In this document: one piece after another, positions 8,615 through 17,641 of the stretch | Numbering within the stretch: the stretch's first letter is position 1 | How the letters are laid out: every line of letters starts with the position of its first letter | Assembly (NCBI RefSeq): GCF_052048155.1 | Contig: NZ_JBNAIK010000003.1 | Coordinates: 62,001-126,000 of the forward strand | Reading direction: 5' to 3' | DNA: 64,000 nucleotides | DNA from: HIMB114 sp052048155 | Lineage (GTDB): Bacteria; Pseudomonadota; Alphaproteobacteria; Pelagibacterales; Pelagibacteraceae | Program-made: the position numbers and the translations under genes | Notes under the pieces: generated by a model | What the model was told of the DNA's origin: nothing | Databases searched by the model: none | Seen by the model: the letters and a program-made list of their open reading frames with translations, nothing else

Positions 8615-9339
8615 TAAATTATTTTTTTTAATATTCTGTTGAAGCGTATTGAGTTATGCCATCTCCAAAATGTAAAAAAATTTCCAATACTTTGATCATT
8701 TGAAAAAAATAAAAATCTCGCTTTACCAACTAAATTTTCTTTATTTACATACCCGACACTCATTAAAAATCTACTATCTTTTGAGCAGTCTCTATTGTCT
8801 CCCAAAAAGAAAAAATGATCCTTGGGTACCGTGTAAGTATCAGTATCTGTCATAGAGTCATTTGCGAAATACGCAATTTGATATTCACTGTCTTCAGTAA
8901 TTTTTTCTTTATATATATTTACTTCAATTTTTTCTTGACCGCATAAAACTGTATCTTTTTTAACAAATTCTTTCTCTATTTTTTTTTTATTTAAATAAAG
9001 ATCACCATTAACAAATTGAATAATATCACCTGGTTTGCCAATTAACCTTTTAATATAGTCTGTTCTATTGTCAGCTGGGGTTTTGAAAACAATGACATCA
9101 CCCCTGTCAGGCTCAGTATATAAAACTCTTTCAGATAAAAGTTTTATGCTAAATGGAAATGAGTGTCTGCTATAACCATAAGAATATTTTGTGACAAATA
9201 GACGATCACCTATTAATAAAGTACTCTCCATAGATGATGATGGAATGAAAAATGGTTGAATTAAAAGGGACCTTATTATTACAGCCAATATCAATGCAAT
9301 TATTAATGTTTTGACATTTTCTATAATTTTCTTTTTCAT
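8614..9339 (-). CDS. lepB: Signal peptidase I
   Basis: Inner-membrane serine protease that removes signal peptides from secreted proteins. One N-terminal membrane segment (about 10-27) precedes the catalytic box FIPSSSMESTLLIGDRL (Ser36) and the general-base lysine in DYIKRLIGKPGD (Lys97). The C-terminal box FFLGDNRDCSKDSR is also present. Length 241 matches alphaproteobacterial LepB. It lies in the conserved acpS-lepB-rnc-era order, 7 nt downstream of acpS. Confidence 0.96.
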   Translation of the reverse strand: MKKKIIENVKTLIIALILAVIIRSLLIQPFFIPSSSMESTLLIGDRLFVTKYSYGYSRHSFPFSIKLLSERVLYTEPDRGDVIVFKTPADNRTDYIKRLIGKPGDIIQFVNGDLYLNKKKIEKEFVKKDTVLCGQEKIEVNIYKEKITEDSEYQIAYFANDSMTDTDTYTVPKDHFFFLGDNRDCSKDSRFLMSVGYVNKENLVGKARFLFFSNDQSIGNFFTFWRWHNSIRFNRILKKII

Positions 9340-9346
9340 GAATTAT

Positions 9347-9727
9347 TTATTTCGATATAATAACTGTAGCTAAAGCAAAAGGATAATCATCAGAAATAGA
9401 TATAAAAAATTTAGCTTTACTTACTTTTAATTTTTTTAAGACTCTTTTTTGAGCCTTTTTATCTATTTTAATATCAGGTGCCCCACTAGGTTTATTGAAA
9501 ATTATAATTTCATTAAAATTTATTACACCGCCAATACCAGTACCTAATGCCTTGGAAAACGCTTCTTTTGCTGCAAATTTTTTAGATAAAAAATTAGCTG
9601 TTATTTTTTTTTGTTTTTTTTCCTTGAAATGAAGAATTTTATCTATGAATTTTTTCTTATCTTTTAATAAGATTTTTTCTATTCTTTTAATATTTACGAT
9701 ATCAGTACCCAAGCCTAATAAAGTCAT
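9347..9727 (-). CDS. acpS: Holo-[acyl-carrier-protein] synthase
   Basis: Transfers 4'-phosphopantetheine from CoA to acyl carrier protein, activating fatty acid synthesis. The 126-residue sequence begins with LGLGTDIVNIKRIEKIL, containing the metal-binding Asp9, and has the second signature KKFAAKEAFSKALGTGIG near residue 50 with the metal-binding Glu. Its ATG shares one base with the end of pdxJ, and lepB follows after 7 nt. Confidence 0.95.
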   Translation of the reverse strand: MTLLGLGTDIVNIKRIEKILLKDKKKFIDKILHFKEKKQKKITANFLSKKFAAKEAFSKALGTGIGGVINFNEIIIFNKPSGAPDIKIDKKAQKRVLKKLKVSKAKFFISISDDYPFALATVIISK

Positions 9728-10449
9728 TATTTAACTAATATATTTTTAAATTTTTTTACAACTTTTGAAAAACCGACAAACAAACTTTCACCAATAATAA
9801 AGTGACCAATATTAAATTCATTAATATTTTTAATTTTTTTTAAATAAGCAGCTGAGTCATAGTTTAAACCGTGGCCAACATTAAATTTCATGTGTGTATT
9901 TTGGCATTCAATTTGACATTGTTTTATTTTTTTGAATTCAATATTAGCTTTATTTTTATTTTTATTTTTTAAAGAAGATGCAAAAGCACCAGTATGAATT
10001 TCAACAGCACTTGCACCTAATATTTTTGATCTTTTTACGTCTTTTAAATTAGGATTAATAAACAATGATACTTCAATTTTCTTATTCTTAAGTTTTTGAA
10101 TGATATTTTTTAAGTTTTTTTGGTTTAGATTTAAACCGCCCTCTGTTGTTATTTCTTGTCTTTTTTCAGGAACTATACAAACATATTTTGGTTTTAATTT
10201 TAACGCAAAGCTCAACATATCTTTGGTTGGGGCCATTTCTAAATTAATTGGTTTATTTATTTTTTTTTTTAAAATTAAAGCATCCGTTTTCTTAATATGC
10301 CTTTGATCTTCTCTCACATGTATTGTGATTGAATCTGCTCCACCTTTGATTACCTCTTTAGCTGCACTTATAATATCTGGATGACCTTCGCCTCTTGCAT
10401 TTCTTAAAGTAGCAACATGATCAATATTTACACCTAATTTAGCTTTCAT
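9727..10449 (-). CDS. pdxJ: Pyridoxine 5'-phosphate synthase
   Basis: Condenses 1-deoxyxylulose 5-phosphate with 3-amino-1-hydroxyacetone 1-phosphate to make pyridoxine 5'-phosphate. Family signatures are LGVNIDHVATLRNARGEGHP at the N-terminus, the SITIHVREDQRHI strand, LEMAPTKDML, the catalytic EIHTGAFA near residue 150 and the C-terminal FNIGHFIIGESLFVG. Length 240 is standard. The product pyridoxal phosphate serves GlyA and HemA in this window. pyrE ends 4 nt upstream; acpS overlaps by one base. Confidence 0.96.
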   Translation of the reverse strand: MKAKLGVNIDHVATLRNARGEGHPDIISAAKEVIKGGADSITIHVREDQRHIKKTDALILKKKINKPINLEMAPTKDMLSFALKLKPKYVCIVPEKRQEITTEGGLNLNQKNLKNIIQKLKNKKIEVSLFINPNLKDVKRSKILGASAVEIHTGAFASSLKNKNKNKANIEFKKIKQCQIECQNTHMKFNVGHGLNYDSAAYLKKIKNINEFNIGHFIIGESLFVGFSKVVKKFKNILVK

Positions 10450-10453
10450 ATTA

Positions 10454-11029
10454 CTAAATTTTTCTACTACCTGGTTTTACGGCTTCGATTTTTTTTAAGT
10501 GTTCTGGTAAATTATCTTTGGAGTAAGTTGGTATATTAAAACTAATTTGTGAAATAATTTTATTAATTTCAGAATTACCGCCAGATCGATCTATAATACA
10601 AGCATATCCAACAATTTTTGAACCTAAGTTTTCAAGACATTTTGAACATTCTATACTTGATTTGCCAGTAGTAATGACATCTTCAAGAATTAAGATTTTT
10701 TTATTTTTGCAATCAAAACCCCTTCTTAAATTAAATATATTATCTACTCTTTCTACAAAGATATTAGGAACATTTAAAAACTTTGACACTTGATAACCAA
10801 CTAATATGCCGCCAATTGCTGGTGATGCCACTAAATCAAAATCAATTTTTTCATTCTTGATTTTTTCTGCTAAAGACTCACATACTTTCTCGGCTAAGTC
10901 TGCATGCATCATTAATTGAGCGCATTGTAAATATTTTTCACTCCTTAAACCTGATGATAAAATGAAATGACCTTCTAATAATGAATTTGTTTTTTTTAAA
11001 ATATCAATAGTTTGTTCTTCATTTAACAT
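10454..11029 (-). CDS. pyrE: Orotate phosphoribosyltransferase
   Basis: Adds the phosphoribosyl group of PRPP to orotate in pyrimidine synthesis. The PRPP-binding motif ILILEDVITTGKSSIEC lies near residue 109, and the substrate region DLVASPAIGGILVGYQVSK near 63. Length 191 matches the short alphaproteobacterial form. The gene shares one base with rel upstream and is 4 nt from pdxJ. Two other pyrimidine genes, pyrB and the dihydroorotase-like gene, lie together at 34909-37142. Confidence 0.95.
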   Translation of the reverse strand: MLNEEQTIDILKKTNSLLEGHFILSSGLRSEKYLQCAQLMMHADLAEKVCESLAEKIKNEKIDFDLVASPAIGGILVGYQVSKFLNVPNIFVERVDNIFNLRRGFDCKNKKILILEDVITTGKSSIECSKCLENLGSKIVGYACIIDRSGGNSEINKIISQISFNIPTYSKDNLPEHLKKIEAVKPGSRKI

Positions 11030-12729
11030 TAATCTGATTTTCTATGTCTAATTATTTTAAAATTAATTGATCTGACTTTTAATTCAGATATTAAATTTGT
11101 AAAATCTTTTAAATTTTTAATTTCAATATCAAATATAAAACTCAGGAAATCCTCTTTTTTATCAACTAATTCAACATTAAAAATATTGCATTTATGTTTA
11201 CCTATTAAAGTGCATATCTCCCCTAACGTTCCAGCTTTATGACTTAATAGAACCCAAATACTTGATTTATGAATTCTACTTTCATTTTGTACTGGCAGTT
11301 TATCGTGCCAATATCTTCTAATTGCACTTCTGGCCTTCCCTGTTTTTGCATAAGATAGCCAATGATATGAGGGTGATTTTTTTGTTGAACTTAAAATTTC
11401 AACTAAGTCACCATTTCTTAAATGTGTTTGAAGTGGCGAATGTTTTCCGTTTATCTTACATCCAGTACAAGTGTCGCCTAGATCAGTATGAACAGCATAC
11501 GCAAAATCTATAGGCGTTGCTCTTTTGGGTAATCTGATTACTGCACCATTAGGGGTAAAACAAAAAACTTGGTCAGCATATAATTGCAGCTTGGTATATT
11601 CGTAATAATGCTCTGGATTTTCGCCTGACTCTAAAAATTCAACAAGATCACTTAACCAAGAGTATTCATAGCTATTTTTTTTATCTATATTTTCATTTTT
11701 TTTATAAAGCCAATGAGCGGCAACACCTCTTTCGGCATAATCATTCATTTGCTGTGTACGTATTTGAATTTCAACTCTTTGTTTTTTTGGCCCAATAATA
11801 GTTGTGTGTATCGACTGGTATCTATTAGATTTCGGTGTTGAAATATAATCTTTAAACCTACCTGGAACTGCACTCCATTTACTATGAAATACACCTAAAC
11901 AACTATAACAATCTGAATTATTTTTAGTTATAATTCTAAAACCAATTAAATCTGTTATCTGCTCAAGAGAAATTCTTTTTTCGTTTACTTTTCTCCATAT
12001 TGAAAAGGGAGTTTTTTCTCTACCAATTACTTCAGCGTCAATATTGTTTTTCTCTATAATTTGTTCAATTTCCTTTAAAACTTCGTTAAATATTTTTTTT
12101 CTACCTGGAGATATTTCTTTTACTCTATTTACTATTAATGATCTTGCCTCATCATTTAATATTGCAAATGACCTATCTTCAAGCTCATCTCTAACTTTAT
12201 GCATACCCATTCTTTCGGCCAATGGCGCATAAATTTCCATTGTCTCTTTCGCAATTCTTTCTCTTTTTTCTTTTTTATCGATTGAAGTAATTGTTCTAAT
12301 ATTATGTAACCTATCAGCAAGTTTAACTAATAAAACTCTAATGTCTTTGGATGTAGCTAAAATTAATTTTCTAAAATTTTCACCAGCAGTTAAAGTTTTC
12401 TTTTCAACTTCAAGTTTTGAAATTTTTGTTACGCCATCTACAAGATCAGCAATCTCTTCACCAAAATTATTTTTAACTTCATCGTAAGTTGCCTTTGTGT
12501 CTTCAATTGTATCATGCAATAAAGCAGTTGTAATAGTGGGTCCATCAAGCTTTAGTTCTGCTAAAATATTGGCAACTGCTACTGGGTGACTAATATAAGG
12601 ATCGCCAGAGTGTCTTTTTTGTGTCTTATGTAATTCTGATGCATATTTATAAGCATTAATAATAACATTTTCATCAACGTAATTATTATAGGACTTAATC
12701 TTTTTGATTAATTGAAGCTCATCTGACAT
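11029..12729 (-). CDS. Bifunctional (p)ppGpp synthetase/hydrolase, shortened
   Basis: RelA/SpoT-family enzyme that makes and degrades the stringent-response alarmone (p)ppGpp. An HD hydrolase domain (about 20-180) retains His72-Asp73 (ALLHDTIEDT), suggesting active hydrolysis. The synthetase domain (about 235-340) has LIGFRIIT, GRFKDYISTPKSNRYQS and VEIQIRT. A TGS domain spans about 388-448 and an ACT domain about 490-562. At 566 residues it is roughly 150 shorter than usual (700-740), because the helical and zinc-finger/RIS section between TGS and ACT is nearly absent. It sits directly upstream of pyrE. No rpoZ gene, the frequent upstream neighbour, is present here; folK ends 17 nt away. Confidence 0.92.
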   Translation of the reverse strand: MSDELQLIKKIKSYNNYVDENVIINAYKYASELHKTQKRHSGDPYISHPVAVANILAELKLDGPTITTALLHDTIEDTKATYDEVKNNFGEEIADLVDGVTKISKLEVEKKTLTAGENFRKLILATSKDIRVLLVKLADRLHNIRTITSIDKKEKRERIAKETMEIYAPLAERMGMHKVRDELEDRSFAILNDEARSLIVNRVKEISPGRKKIFNEVLKEIEQIIEKNNIDAEVIGREKTPFSIWRKVNEKRISLEQITDLIGFRIITKNNSDCYSCLGVFHSKWSAVPGRFKDYISTPKSNRYQSIHTTIIGPKKQRVEIQIRTQQMNDYAERGVAAHWLYKKNENIDKKNSYEYSWLSDLVEFLESGENPEHYYEYTKLQLYADQVFCFTPNGAVIRLPKRATPIDFAYAVHTDLGDTCTGCKINGKHSPLQTHLRNGDLVEILSSTKKSPSYHWLSYAKTGKARSAIRRYWHDKLPVQNESRIHKSSIWVLLSHKAGTLGEICTLIGKHKCNIFNVELVDKKEDFLSFIFDIEIKNLKDFTNLISELKVRSINFKIIRHRKSD

Positions 12730-12746
12730 AGTAAAATTATAACAAT

Positions 12747-13241
12747 TTATAAAATTTTTTTAACAGATTTTAATTCATTTGGATCAAATTCTTTAACAAA
12801 TTCATCAATAGTTTTTAAAAAAATAGGATGTTTCCAACTTTTATCAAGATCTCTAAGGGGCAAAAAAACAAAAGGTCTTTTATGTAAATTTGGATGAGGA
12901 ATATTTAAATCGTCATCATTAATAATTAAATCGTCAAAACATATAATATCTATATCTAATGTTCTTGGAGAGTTTTTTTCTTTTCTTTCTCTGCCAAATC
13001 TTTTCTCAATCTTTAAAATATTCAATAATAAATCATGGGGTGAAAGATTAGTGTCAATGGAAACTGCTGAATTACAAAATAATGGATCAGATTTATTTGG
13101 GTAAGCTTCTGATTGATAAAAAAAAGATTTTTTTAAAATATTAATATTGAATTGACTAAGTGCTTCGTAGGCAGACTCAATATTTTCTTTAGTAGAGTTA
13201 TTTTCAAAGGGAAGATTTGATCCAAAGGCTAAAATTTTCAT
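12747..13241 (-). CDS. folK: 2-amino-4-hydroxy-6-hydroxymethyldihydropteridine pyrophosphokinase
   Basis: Transfers pyrophosphate from ATP to the pterin precursor of folate. HPPK signatures are ILAFGSNLPFE at the N-terminus, SFFYQSEAYPNKSDPLFCN around residue 40, and the metal- and ATP-binding stretch FGRERKEKNSPRTLDIDII near 87. The PHPNLHKRPFVFLPL segment near 136 is also typical. Length 164 is normal. Its start shares one base with smpB. Folate supports GlyA in this window. Confidence 0.94.
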   Translation of the reverse strand: MKILAFGSNLPFENNSTKENIESAYEALSQFNINILKKSFFYQSEAYPNKSDPLFCNSAVSIDTNLSPHDLLLNILKIEKRFGRERKEKNSPRTLDIDIICFDDLIINDDDLNIPHPNLHKRPFVFLPLRDLDKSWKHPIFLKTIDEFVKEFDPNELKSVKKIL

Positions 13242-13711
13242 TAACTTGATTTTCTAAAAACTCTTGATTTTTCTCTATTCCAATCTCTTTGTTTTTTTGT
13301 CTGTCTTTTGTCGTGCAATTTTTTACCTTTTGCAATTGCAATGTTAACTTTGGCAATACCTTTGGAATTAAAATAAATTTTTGTTGGTATCACAGTAAAA
13401 CCATCTCTGTTAATTTTTCCAATAATTTTATTAATCTCTTTTTTGTTTAATAAAAGTTTTCTTAATCTTCTTGGATCGTGGTTATTATAACTACTTTGCT
13501 TGTATTCAGGTATGTAAGTATTGTGCAAATAAATTTCACCCTCACTATCCAAAGCATATGCATCTGCTATACTTCCTTTTCCTGCTCTTAATGATTTTAC
13601 TTCTGAGCCTAATAATTCAATGCCCGCTTCTAAAGTATCTTCAAAAAAATAATTAAAACTTGCTTTACGATTCTGAGCAACAATGTTGCTAGATACGTTT
13701 TTTTTATTCAT
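13241..13711 (-). CDS. smpB: SsrA-binding protein SmpB
   Basis: Binds tmRNA and delivers it to ribosomes stalled on mRNAs without stop codons. Typical features are the N-terminal NRKASFNYFFEDTLEAGIELLG, shown here as NRKASFNYFFED and LEAGIELLGSEVKSLR, then IYLHNTYIPEYKQS and the basic tail KKLHDKRQTKKQRDWNREK. Length 156 is normal. The tmRNA gene itself is not in the window. It shares one base with dapA and one with folK. Confidence 0.96.
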   Translation of the reverse strand: MNKKNVSSNIVAQNRKASFNYFFEDTLEAGIELLGSEVKSLRAGKGSIADAYALDSEGEIYLHNTYIPEYKQSSYNNHDPRRLRKLLLNKKEINKIIGKINRDGFTVIPTKIYFNSKGIAKVNIAIAKGKKLHDKRQTKKQRDWNREKSRVFRKSS

Positions 13712-14583
13712 TAAATTAAATCTAGTTTTTTTAAAACTGCTTTAATTTTTTCTTTAGAAGAATTTTCAGCAGTGACAAGAGGTAATCTAACATCTTCTGA
13801 CATCATGCCCATTAAACTTAGACTATATTTTGCTGGAACAGGATTGCTTTCAACAAACATTACATCATGCATAGGTAGCAATTTTTCAAATAAAGTTTTT
13901 GCTTCATCAAAATTACCTGCATTACATAATTTGTGAAAATCTGAACACATTTTTGGAGCTACATTTGCTGATACTGAAATACATCCTACGCCGCCTAGTT
14001 TATTAAATTCAAGTGTATTTTCATCGTTTCCTGATAGCATAATAAACTCGTCACCCATTTTATTTTTTTGTTGAGTAACTCTATCTAAATCACCTGTTGC
14101 ATCTTTCACACCAACAATATTTTTTAATTCATAAAGTCGAGCCATTGTATCAACACTCATATCAACTACAGACCTTCCGGGAATATTATAAATAATTATT
14201 GGAATGCCACAGTTATCATTAATTTTTTTATAATGTTGATACAAACCCTCTTGAGTAGGTTTATTGTAGTAAGGTGTAACTATAAGTGCTGCATTTGCCT
14301 TTGCCTGTTCAGCAAATTTCGTCATCTCTACAGCCTCTTCAGTAGAATTTGAACCTGTGCCTGCGATTACAGGTATTCTTCCATTTGAGGTTTTGACAGC
14401 AGTTTCAATTAATTTTTTGTGCTCATCATTATTTATAGTTGGCGACTCACCAGTTGTACCGCAAGGGACAATACCATTTGTGCCATTGGAAATTTGGAAC
14501 TCTATAAACTTTTCAAAAGCATTTATGTCCAAATTTTCACCTTTAAATGGGGTAACTAAAGCTGTTATAGATCCTTTAAACAT
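13711..14583 (-). CDS. dapA: 4-hydroxy-tetrahydrodipicolinate synthase
   Basis: Condenses pyruvate with aspartate semialdehyde in the lysine/diaminopimelate pathway. The 290-residue form starting MFKGSITALVTPFKG is chosen, with ATG at 14581-14583. A five-residue extension would need a TTG codon at 14598 and adds nothing conserved. Key residues are the GTTGESPT loop, Tyr132 in YNIPGRS and the Schiff-base Lys160 in IVGVKDATGD. It is transcribed away from the lytic transglycosylase gene; the 38-nt gap must hold both promoters. smpB follows with one base shared. Confidence 0.96.
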   Translation of the reverse strand: MFKGSITALVTPFKGENLDINAFEKFIEFQISNGTNGIVPCGTTGESPTINNDEHKKLIETAVKTSNGRIPVIAGTGSNSTEEAVEMTKFAEQAKANAALIVTPYYNKPTQEGLYQHYKKINDNCGIPIIIYNIPGRSVVDMSVDTMARLYELKNIVGVKDATGDLDRVTQQKNKMGDEFIMLSGNDENTLEFNKLGGVGCISVSANVAPKMCSDFHKLCNAGNFDEAKTLFEKLLPMHDVMFVESNPVPAKYSLSLMGMMSEDVRLPLVTAENSSKEKIKAVLKKLDLI

Positions 14584-14621
14584 AGTTATAAAATACAAGA
14601 ATTTATATATAGGTTTATTAC

Positions 14622-16910
14622 ATGATTAAGAAAAAAACTATACTAAAAATAGCACTTTGCTTAACGATATTTTTTTTTAATCACGATAATTCATTTGCTA
14701 GATTAATTAAACCTGAACCAAAACCTAATGAGTTTAAAACTAATACTTCAAAAATTAATAGTGAATTAAAAAAAACAAAAAAGAAAAATGAAGTTAAAAA
14801 TATTTTTGATAAAAAAGTAACACCAAAAAAAATTGTTCCCAAAAAGATAGAAAAAACAATTTCAAAAAAAACTAATAAAAAACCAGCTCCTGAAATAAAA
14901 AAAATTAAAAAAGTCAAAAAAGATAAAGAAGAAAACTTCAATGTAACTAATAATATCTTACCTTTAAAAAAACCTGATGATCTAGGCGTAAACAAAAAAG
15001 ATTCTAAAATTCTATCTCAGAAAGACTTTTTAATTGCCCAAAAGACATTTGCTCAAATTAAAAGAAAAAGATGGAACTCAGCACAAAAACAAGTTTCAAA
15101 ATCAAAAGATCCGCTTTTAAGAAAATTGGTGAATTGGATGTATTTAAAAGAACCAATTAATCGGGCAACATTTCAGGATTATTCTGATTTTATAAAAAAC
15201 AATCCTGATTGGCCAAGAATTAATAGATTAAGATATTTGGCAGAACATAAAATTAACTTCAAAGAAACTAAAGCCAAAGAAGTAATAAAATTTTTTAGTA
15301 ACCAAGAACCCTTAAGTGGTTTTGGAAAAATTAAATTAGGTGAAGCTTTCTTAATACAAGGAGAAACAAATAAAGCTCATCAACTAATAGCTGAGGGTTT
15401 TAAAGATGCAAATTTAAGCAGAGACGATCACAGGTATCTTAATAAAAAATTTAAGAATTTATTAACCAAAAATGATTACATTATTAGAGCTGAATATTTA
15501 GCTTGGGAACAAGACTTTTATGAATTAAGAAGAACATTAAGATATTTACCACCAGGATATAAAGAACTTTATTTTGCAAGATTTGCGCTAATGACAAGAT
15601 CGTATGGTGTTGATAGTGCAATTGCAAAAGTTCCACCTCAATTTAAAAATAATATTGGCTTACAATATGACAGAGCGAAATGGAGAAGGAAAAGAGGAAG
15701 ATATAACAGTGCATTAGAAATCATTAACTCTCTACCCAACGACCCAAAAAGTTTGGTCAAGCCTGATCTGTGGTTTAAGGAAAAATTTATTATAGCCAGA
15801 AGACATATAGATAAAAAAAAATATCAAGAAGCTTATGATTTATTAATTAATCATGGAGTTTTAGAAAGTAGCTTACTAGCAGAAGCGGAGTGGCATGCGG
15901 GTTGGCTAGCTCTGAGATTTTTAAATAACCCTAAAGCTGCAGTCGAACATTTTAAAATAATGCATGATGGCGTTAACTATCCAATAAGCAAATCTAGAGG
16001 AGCATACTGGTTGGGAGAAGCTTATGAAAAACTTGGAGAAAATCAAAAAGCAAAACAATGGTACGTATCAGCATCTATATTTAATACAACATTTTATGGA
16101 CAACTAGCGGCAGCAAAAATTGAAAAAGAAAAATTTAAAGTAAAAAACAATTTCACATTTTCAAAAGATGAATTTAATAAATTTTTAAAACAAGAGCTTC
16201 CAAAAGCTGTGGTCCTTCTAGATGAGCTAGATGAATCTCAAAAAGCTAAAGATATTATACGACATCTTGGTTCTGAGGAAAAAACTATCAAAGAGCAAGT
16301 TTATGCCGGTTTGTTGTCACAAGAAATAAATAGATTAGACTTTGCTATTCAAATCGCAAAACAAGCATCTTATGAAAACAAAAATCTTTTAGAGTTAAAT
16401 TACCCTATTATCGAAACGCCCAAAGTTGTTGCGAAAAAAAATATACTGGATCAATCAATAATTTTAGCACTTATCAGACAAGAAAGTGAATTTGATGGAA
16501 GAGCTAATAGCTGGGTTGGTGCAAAAGGATTAATGCAAATTATGCCTGCAACGGGAAGATTGGTGGCTAAGCAAGCAGGTTTGAGCTACTCAAGATCTAA
16601 ACTTATTGAAGATGAATATTTTAATTTACAAATTGGATCATTTTATATTTCTAATTTAACATCAAATTTAGATGGAGCTTTATATATGGCATTTGCAGCA
16701 TACAATGCTGGTCCACATAGAGTAAAAAGATGGATACAAAGATTTGGTGATCCAAGAAAAGGAAAAATTAGCCCAATTGATTGGATTGAATTGATACCCT
16801 TCTCAGAAACAAGAAACTATGTGCAAAGAGTTATAGAGAATATTCAAGTTTACAAATACGTAATTAATAAAAAAACAGTAACTAACGATATTGAAAAAAT
16901 TCTATTTTGA
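14622..16910 (+). CDS. slt: Soluble lytic murein transglycosylase with lysine-rich N-terminal linker
   Basis: Periplasmic enzyme that cleaves peptidoglycan glycan strands. A signal peptide (about 1-26, hydrophobic core IALCLTIFFF, ending NSFA) is followed by an extended Lys/Pro-rich, probably disordered region (about 27-125). A helical superfamily doughnut-like domain covers about 130-600. The catalytic SLT domain lies at about 608-755, with Glu621 in ALIRQESEFDG, GAKGLMQIMPATG, AFAAYNAGPHRV and the closing SETRNYVQRV. At 762 residues it is longer than E. coli Slt (about 645), mostly through the linker. It is divergent from dapA, and its end overlaps the converging membrane-protein gene by 9 nt. 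Confidence 0.9.
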   Translation: MIKKKTILKIALCLTIFFFNHDNSFARLIKPEPKPNEFKTNTSKINSELKKTKKKNEVKNIFDKKVTPKKIVPKKIEKTISKKTNKKPAPEIKKIKKVKKDKEENFNVTNNILPLKKPDDLGVNKKDSKILSQKDFLIAQKTFAQIKRKRWNSAQKQVSKSKDPLLRKLVNWMYLKEPINRATFQDYSDFIKNNPDWPRINRLRYLAEHKINFKETKAKEVIKFFSNQEPLSGFGKIKLGEAFLIQGETNKAHQLIAEGFKDANLSRDDHRYLNKKFKNLLTKNDYIIRAEYLAWEQDFYELRRTLRYLPPGYKELYFARFALMTRSYGVDSAIAKVPPQFKNNIGLQYDRAKWRRKRGRYNSALEIINSLPNDPKSLVKPDLWFKEKFIIARRHIDKKKYQEAYDLLINHGVLESSLLAEAEWHAGWLALRFLNNPKAAVEHFKIMHDGVNYPISKSRGAYWLGEAYEKLGENQKAKQWYVSASIFNTTFYGQLAAAKIEKEKFKVKNNFTFSKDEFNKFLKQELPKAVVLLDELDESQKAKDIIRHLGSEEKTIKEQVYAGLLSQEINRLDFAIQIAKQASYENKNLLELNYPIIETPKVVAKKNILDQSIILALIRQESEFDGRANSWVGAKGLMQIMPATGRLVAKQAGLSYSRSKLIEDEYFNLQIGSFYISNLTSNLDGALYMAFAAYNAGPHRVKRWIQRFGDPRKGKISPIDWIELIPFSETRNYVQRVIENIQVYKYVINKKTVTNDIEKILF

Positions 16911-17636
16911 AAAATAATCTTTAAAGGCGTAAGAAATTACCGCAAAAATAGTAATATAATTTAAATAAGATATGTAAAAAGATCCAACATCAAACAAAGG
17001 TTTGATAATTTGGTATAGGTCTTTGTAGCTTGTCATAAATGATAGTTGTAGCGTCAAGTAAATCATTGAAGGTACTAAAAAAATTATTGTTACAATAGTT
17101 AATAACAAAAATAATTTTGACCCGATTGAATTTAATTCTTTAAAATCATACTTAAAATTAATACCAAGAGCTAATTTCGGCAAAATAAATATTAATTTTA
17201 AAGATAAAATAGTCGTAAAAATCCATAATATTAGCAGACCAGAGGCATGTTCACTTTTAATAGTTAAAATATTTTTCAACACAAAATGTATTAATAACGG
17301 TGATAAAGCTATAATTGTTAAGGCTAAAAAATTAAAAAAATACTTAATACTCCTTGGTGATAAAAATTCTTTTAAAAATACTATCTTAGACTTATTTAAA
17401 ATTTCTTCATGAACACAGACACCTATTGCACTTGAAATTATCATTGTAAAAACAAAGAAAAATAAAATAGTAAAATTAGTAGCAATCTCATTAGAGATTA
17501 AATAATTTAATATATTAAAGGCTATGGTAATAAAAATCACTGCAGGTAAGCCTTCTTTTAATCTTTTGTCAAAATTTGTAATTAAAAATTGAAAAGAGTT
17601 AGCTAACGTTTTTCCAATCGAGATATCTTTTTTCAT
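16902..17636 (-). CDS. Membrane protein of unknown function
   Basis: I do not recognise this family. The 244-residue product has about six hydrophobic segments (roughly 30-50, 53-77, 97-117, 130-155, 172-198 and 218-240), separated by short charged loops, and no clear catalytic motif. A cytoplasmic-looking N-terminus reads MKKDISIGKTLANSFQF, which resembles the start of some uncharacterised multi-pass proteins. The gene begins 5 nt after tRNA-Ser and seems to be the last gene of the heme transcript. Its tail converges with slt by 9 nt. It may be a real but lineage-specific gene. Confidence 0.75.
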   Translation of the reverse strand: MKKDISIGKTLANSFQFLITNFDKRLKEGLPAVIFITIAFNILNYLISNEIATNFTILFFFVFTMIISSAIGVCVHEEILNKSKIVFLKEFLSPRSIKYFFNFLALTIIALSPLLIHFVLKNILTIKSEHASGLLILWIFTTILSLKLIFILPKLALGINFKYDFKELNSIGSKLFLLLTIVTIIFLVPSMIYLTLQLSFMTSYKDLYQIIKPLFDVGSFYISYLNYITIFAVISYAFKDYFSK

Positions 17637-17641
17637 ATTTG

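Noticed and set aside
13711..14598. Upstream non-ATG starts for dapA (TTG 14598), hemF (TTG 19330) and gatB (TTG 32625)
   Set aside because: Each adds only 2-5 non-conserved residues, and the ATG choices fit family starts; for hemF and gatB they also overlap the upstream stop as ATGA or TAATG.
14681..14995. Minus-strand open frame opposite the slt linker, rich in Phe and Leu
   Set aside because: It mirrors the Lys-rich codons on the other strand and therefore only looks like a membrane protein.
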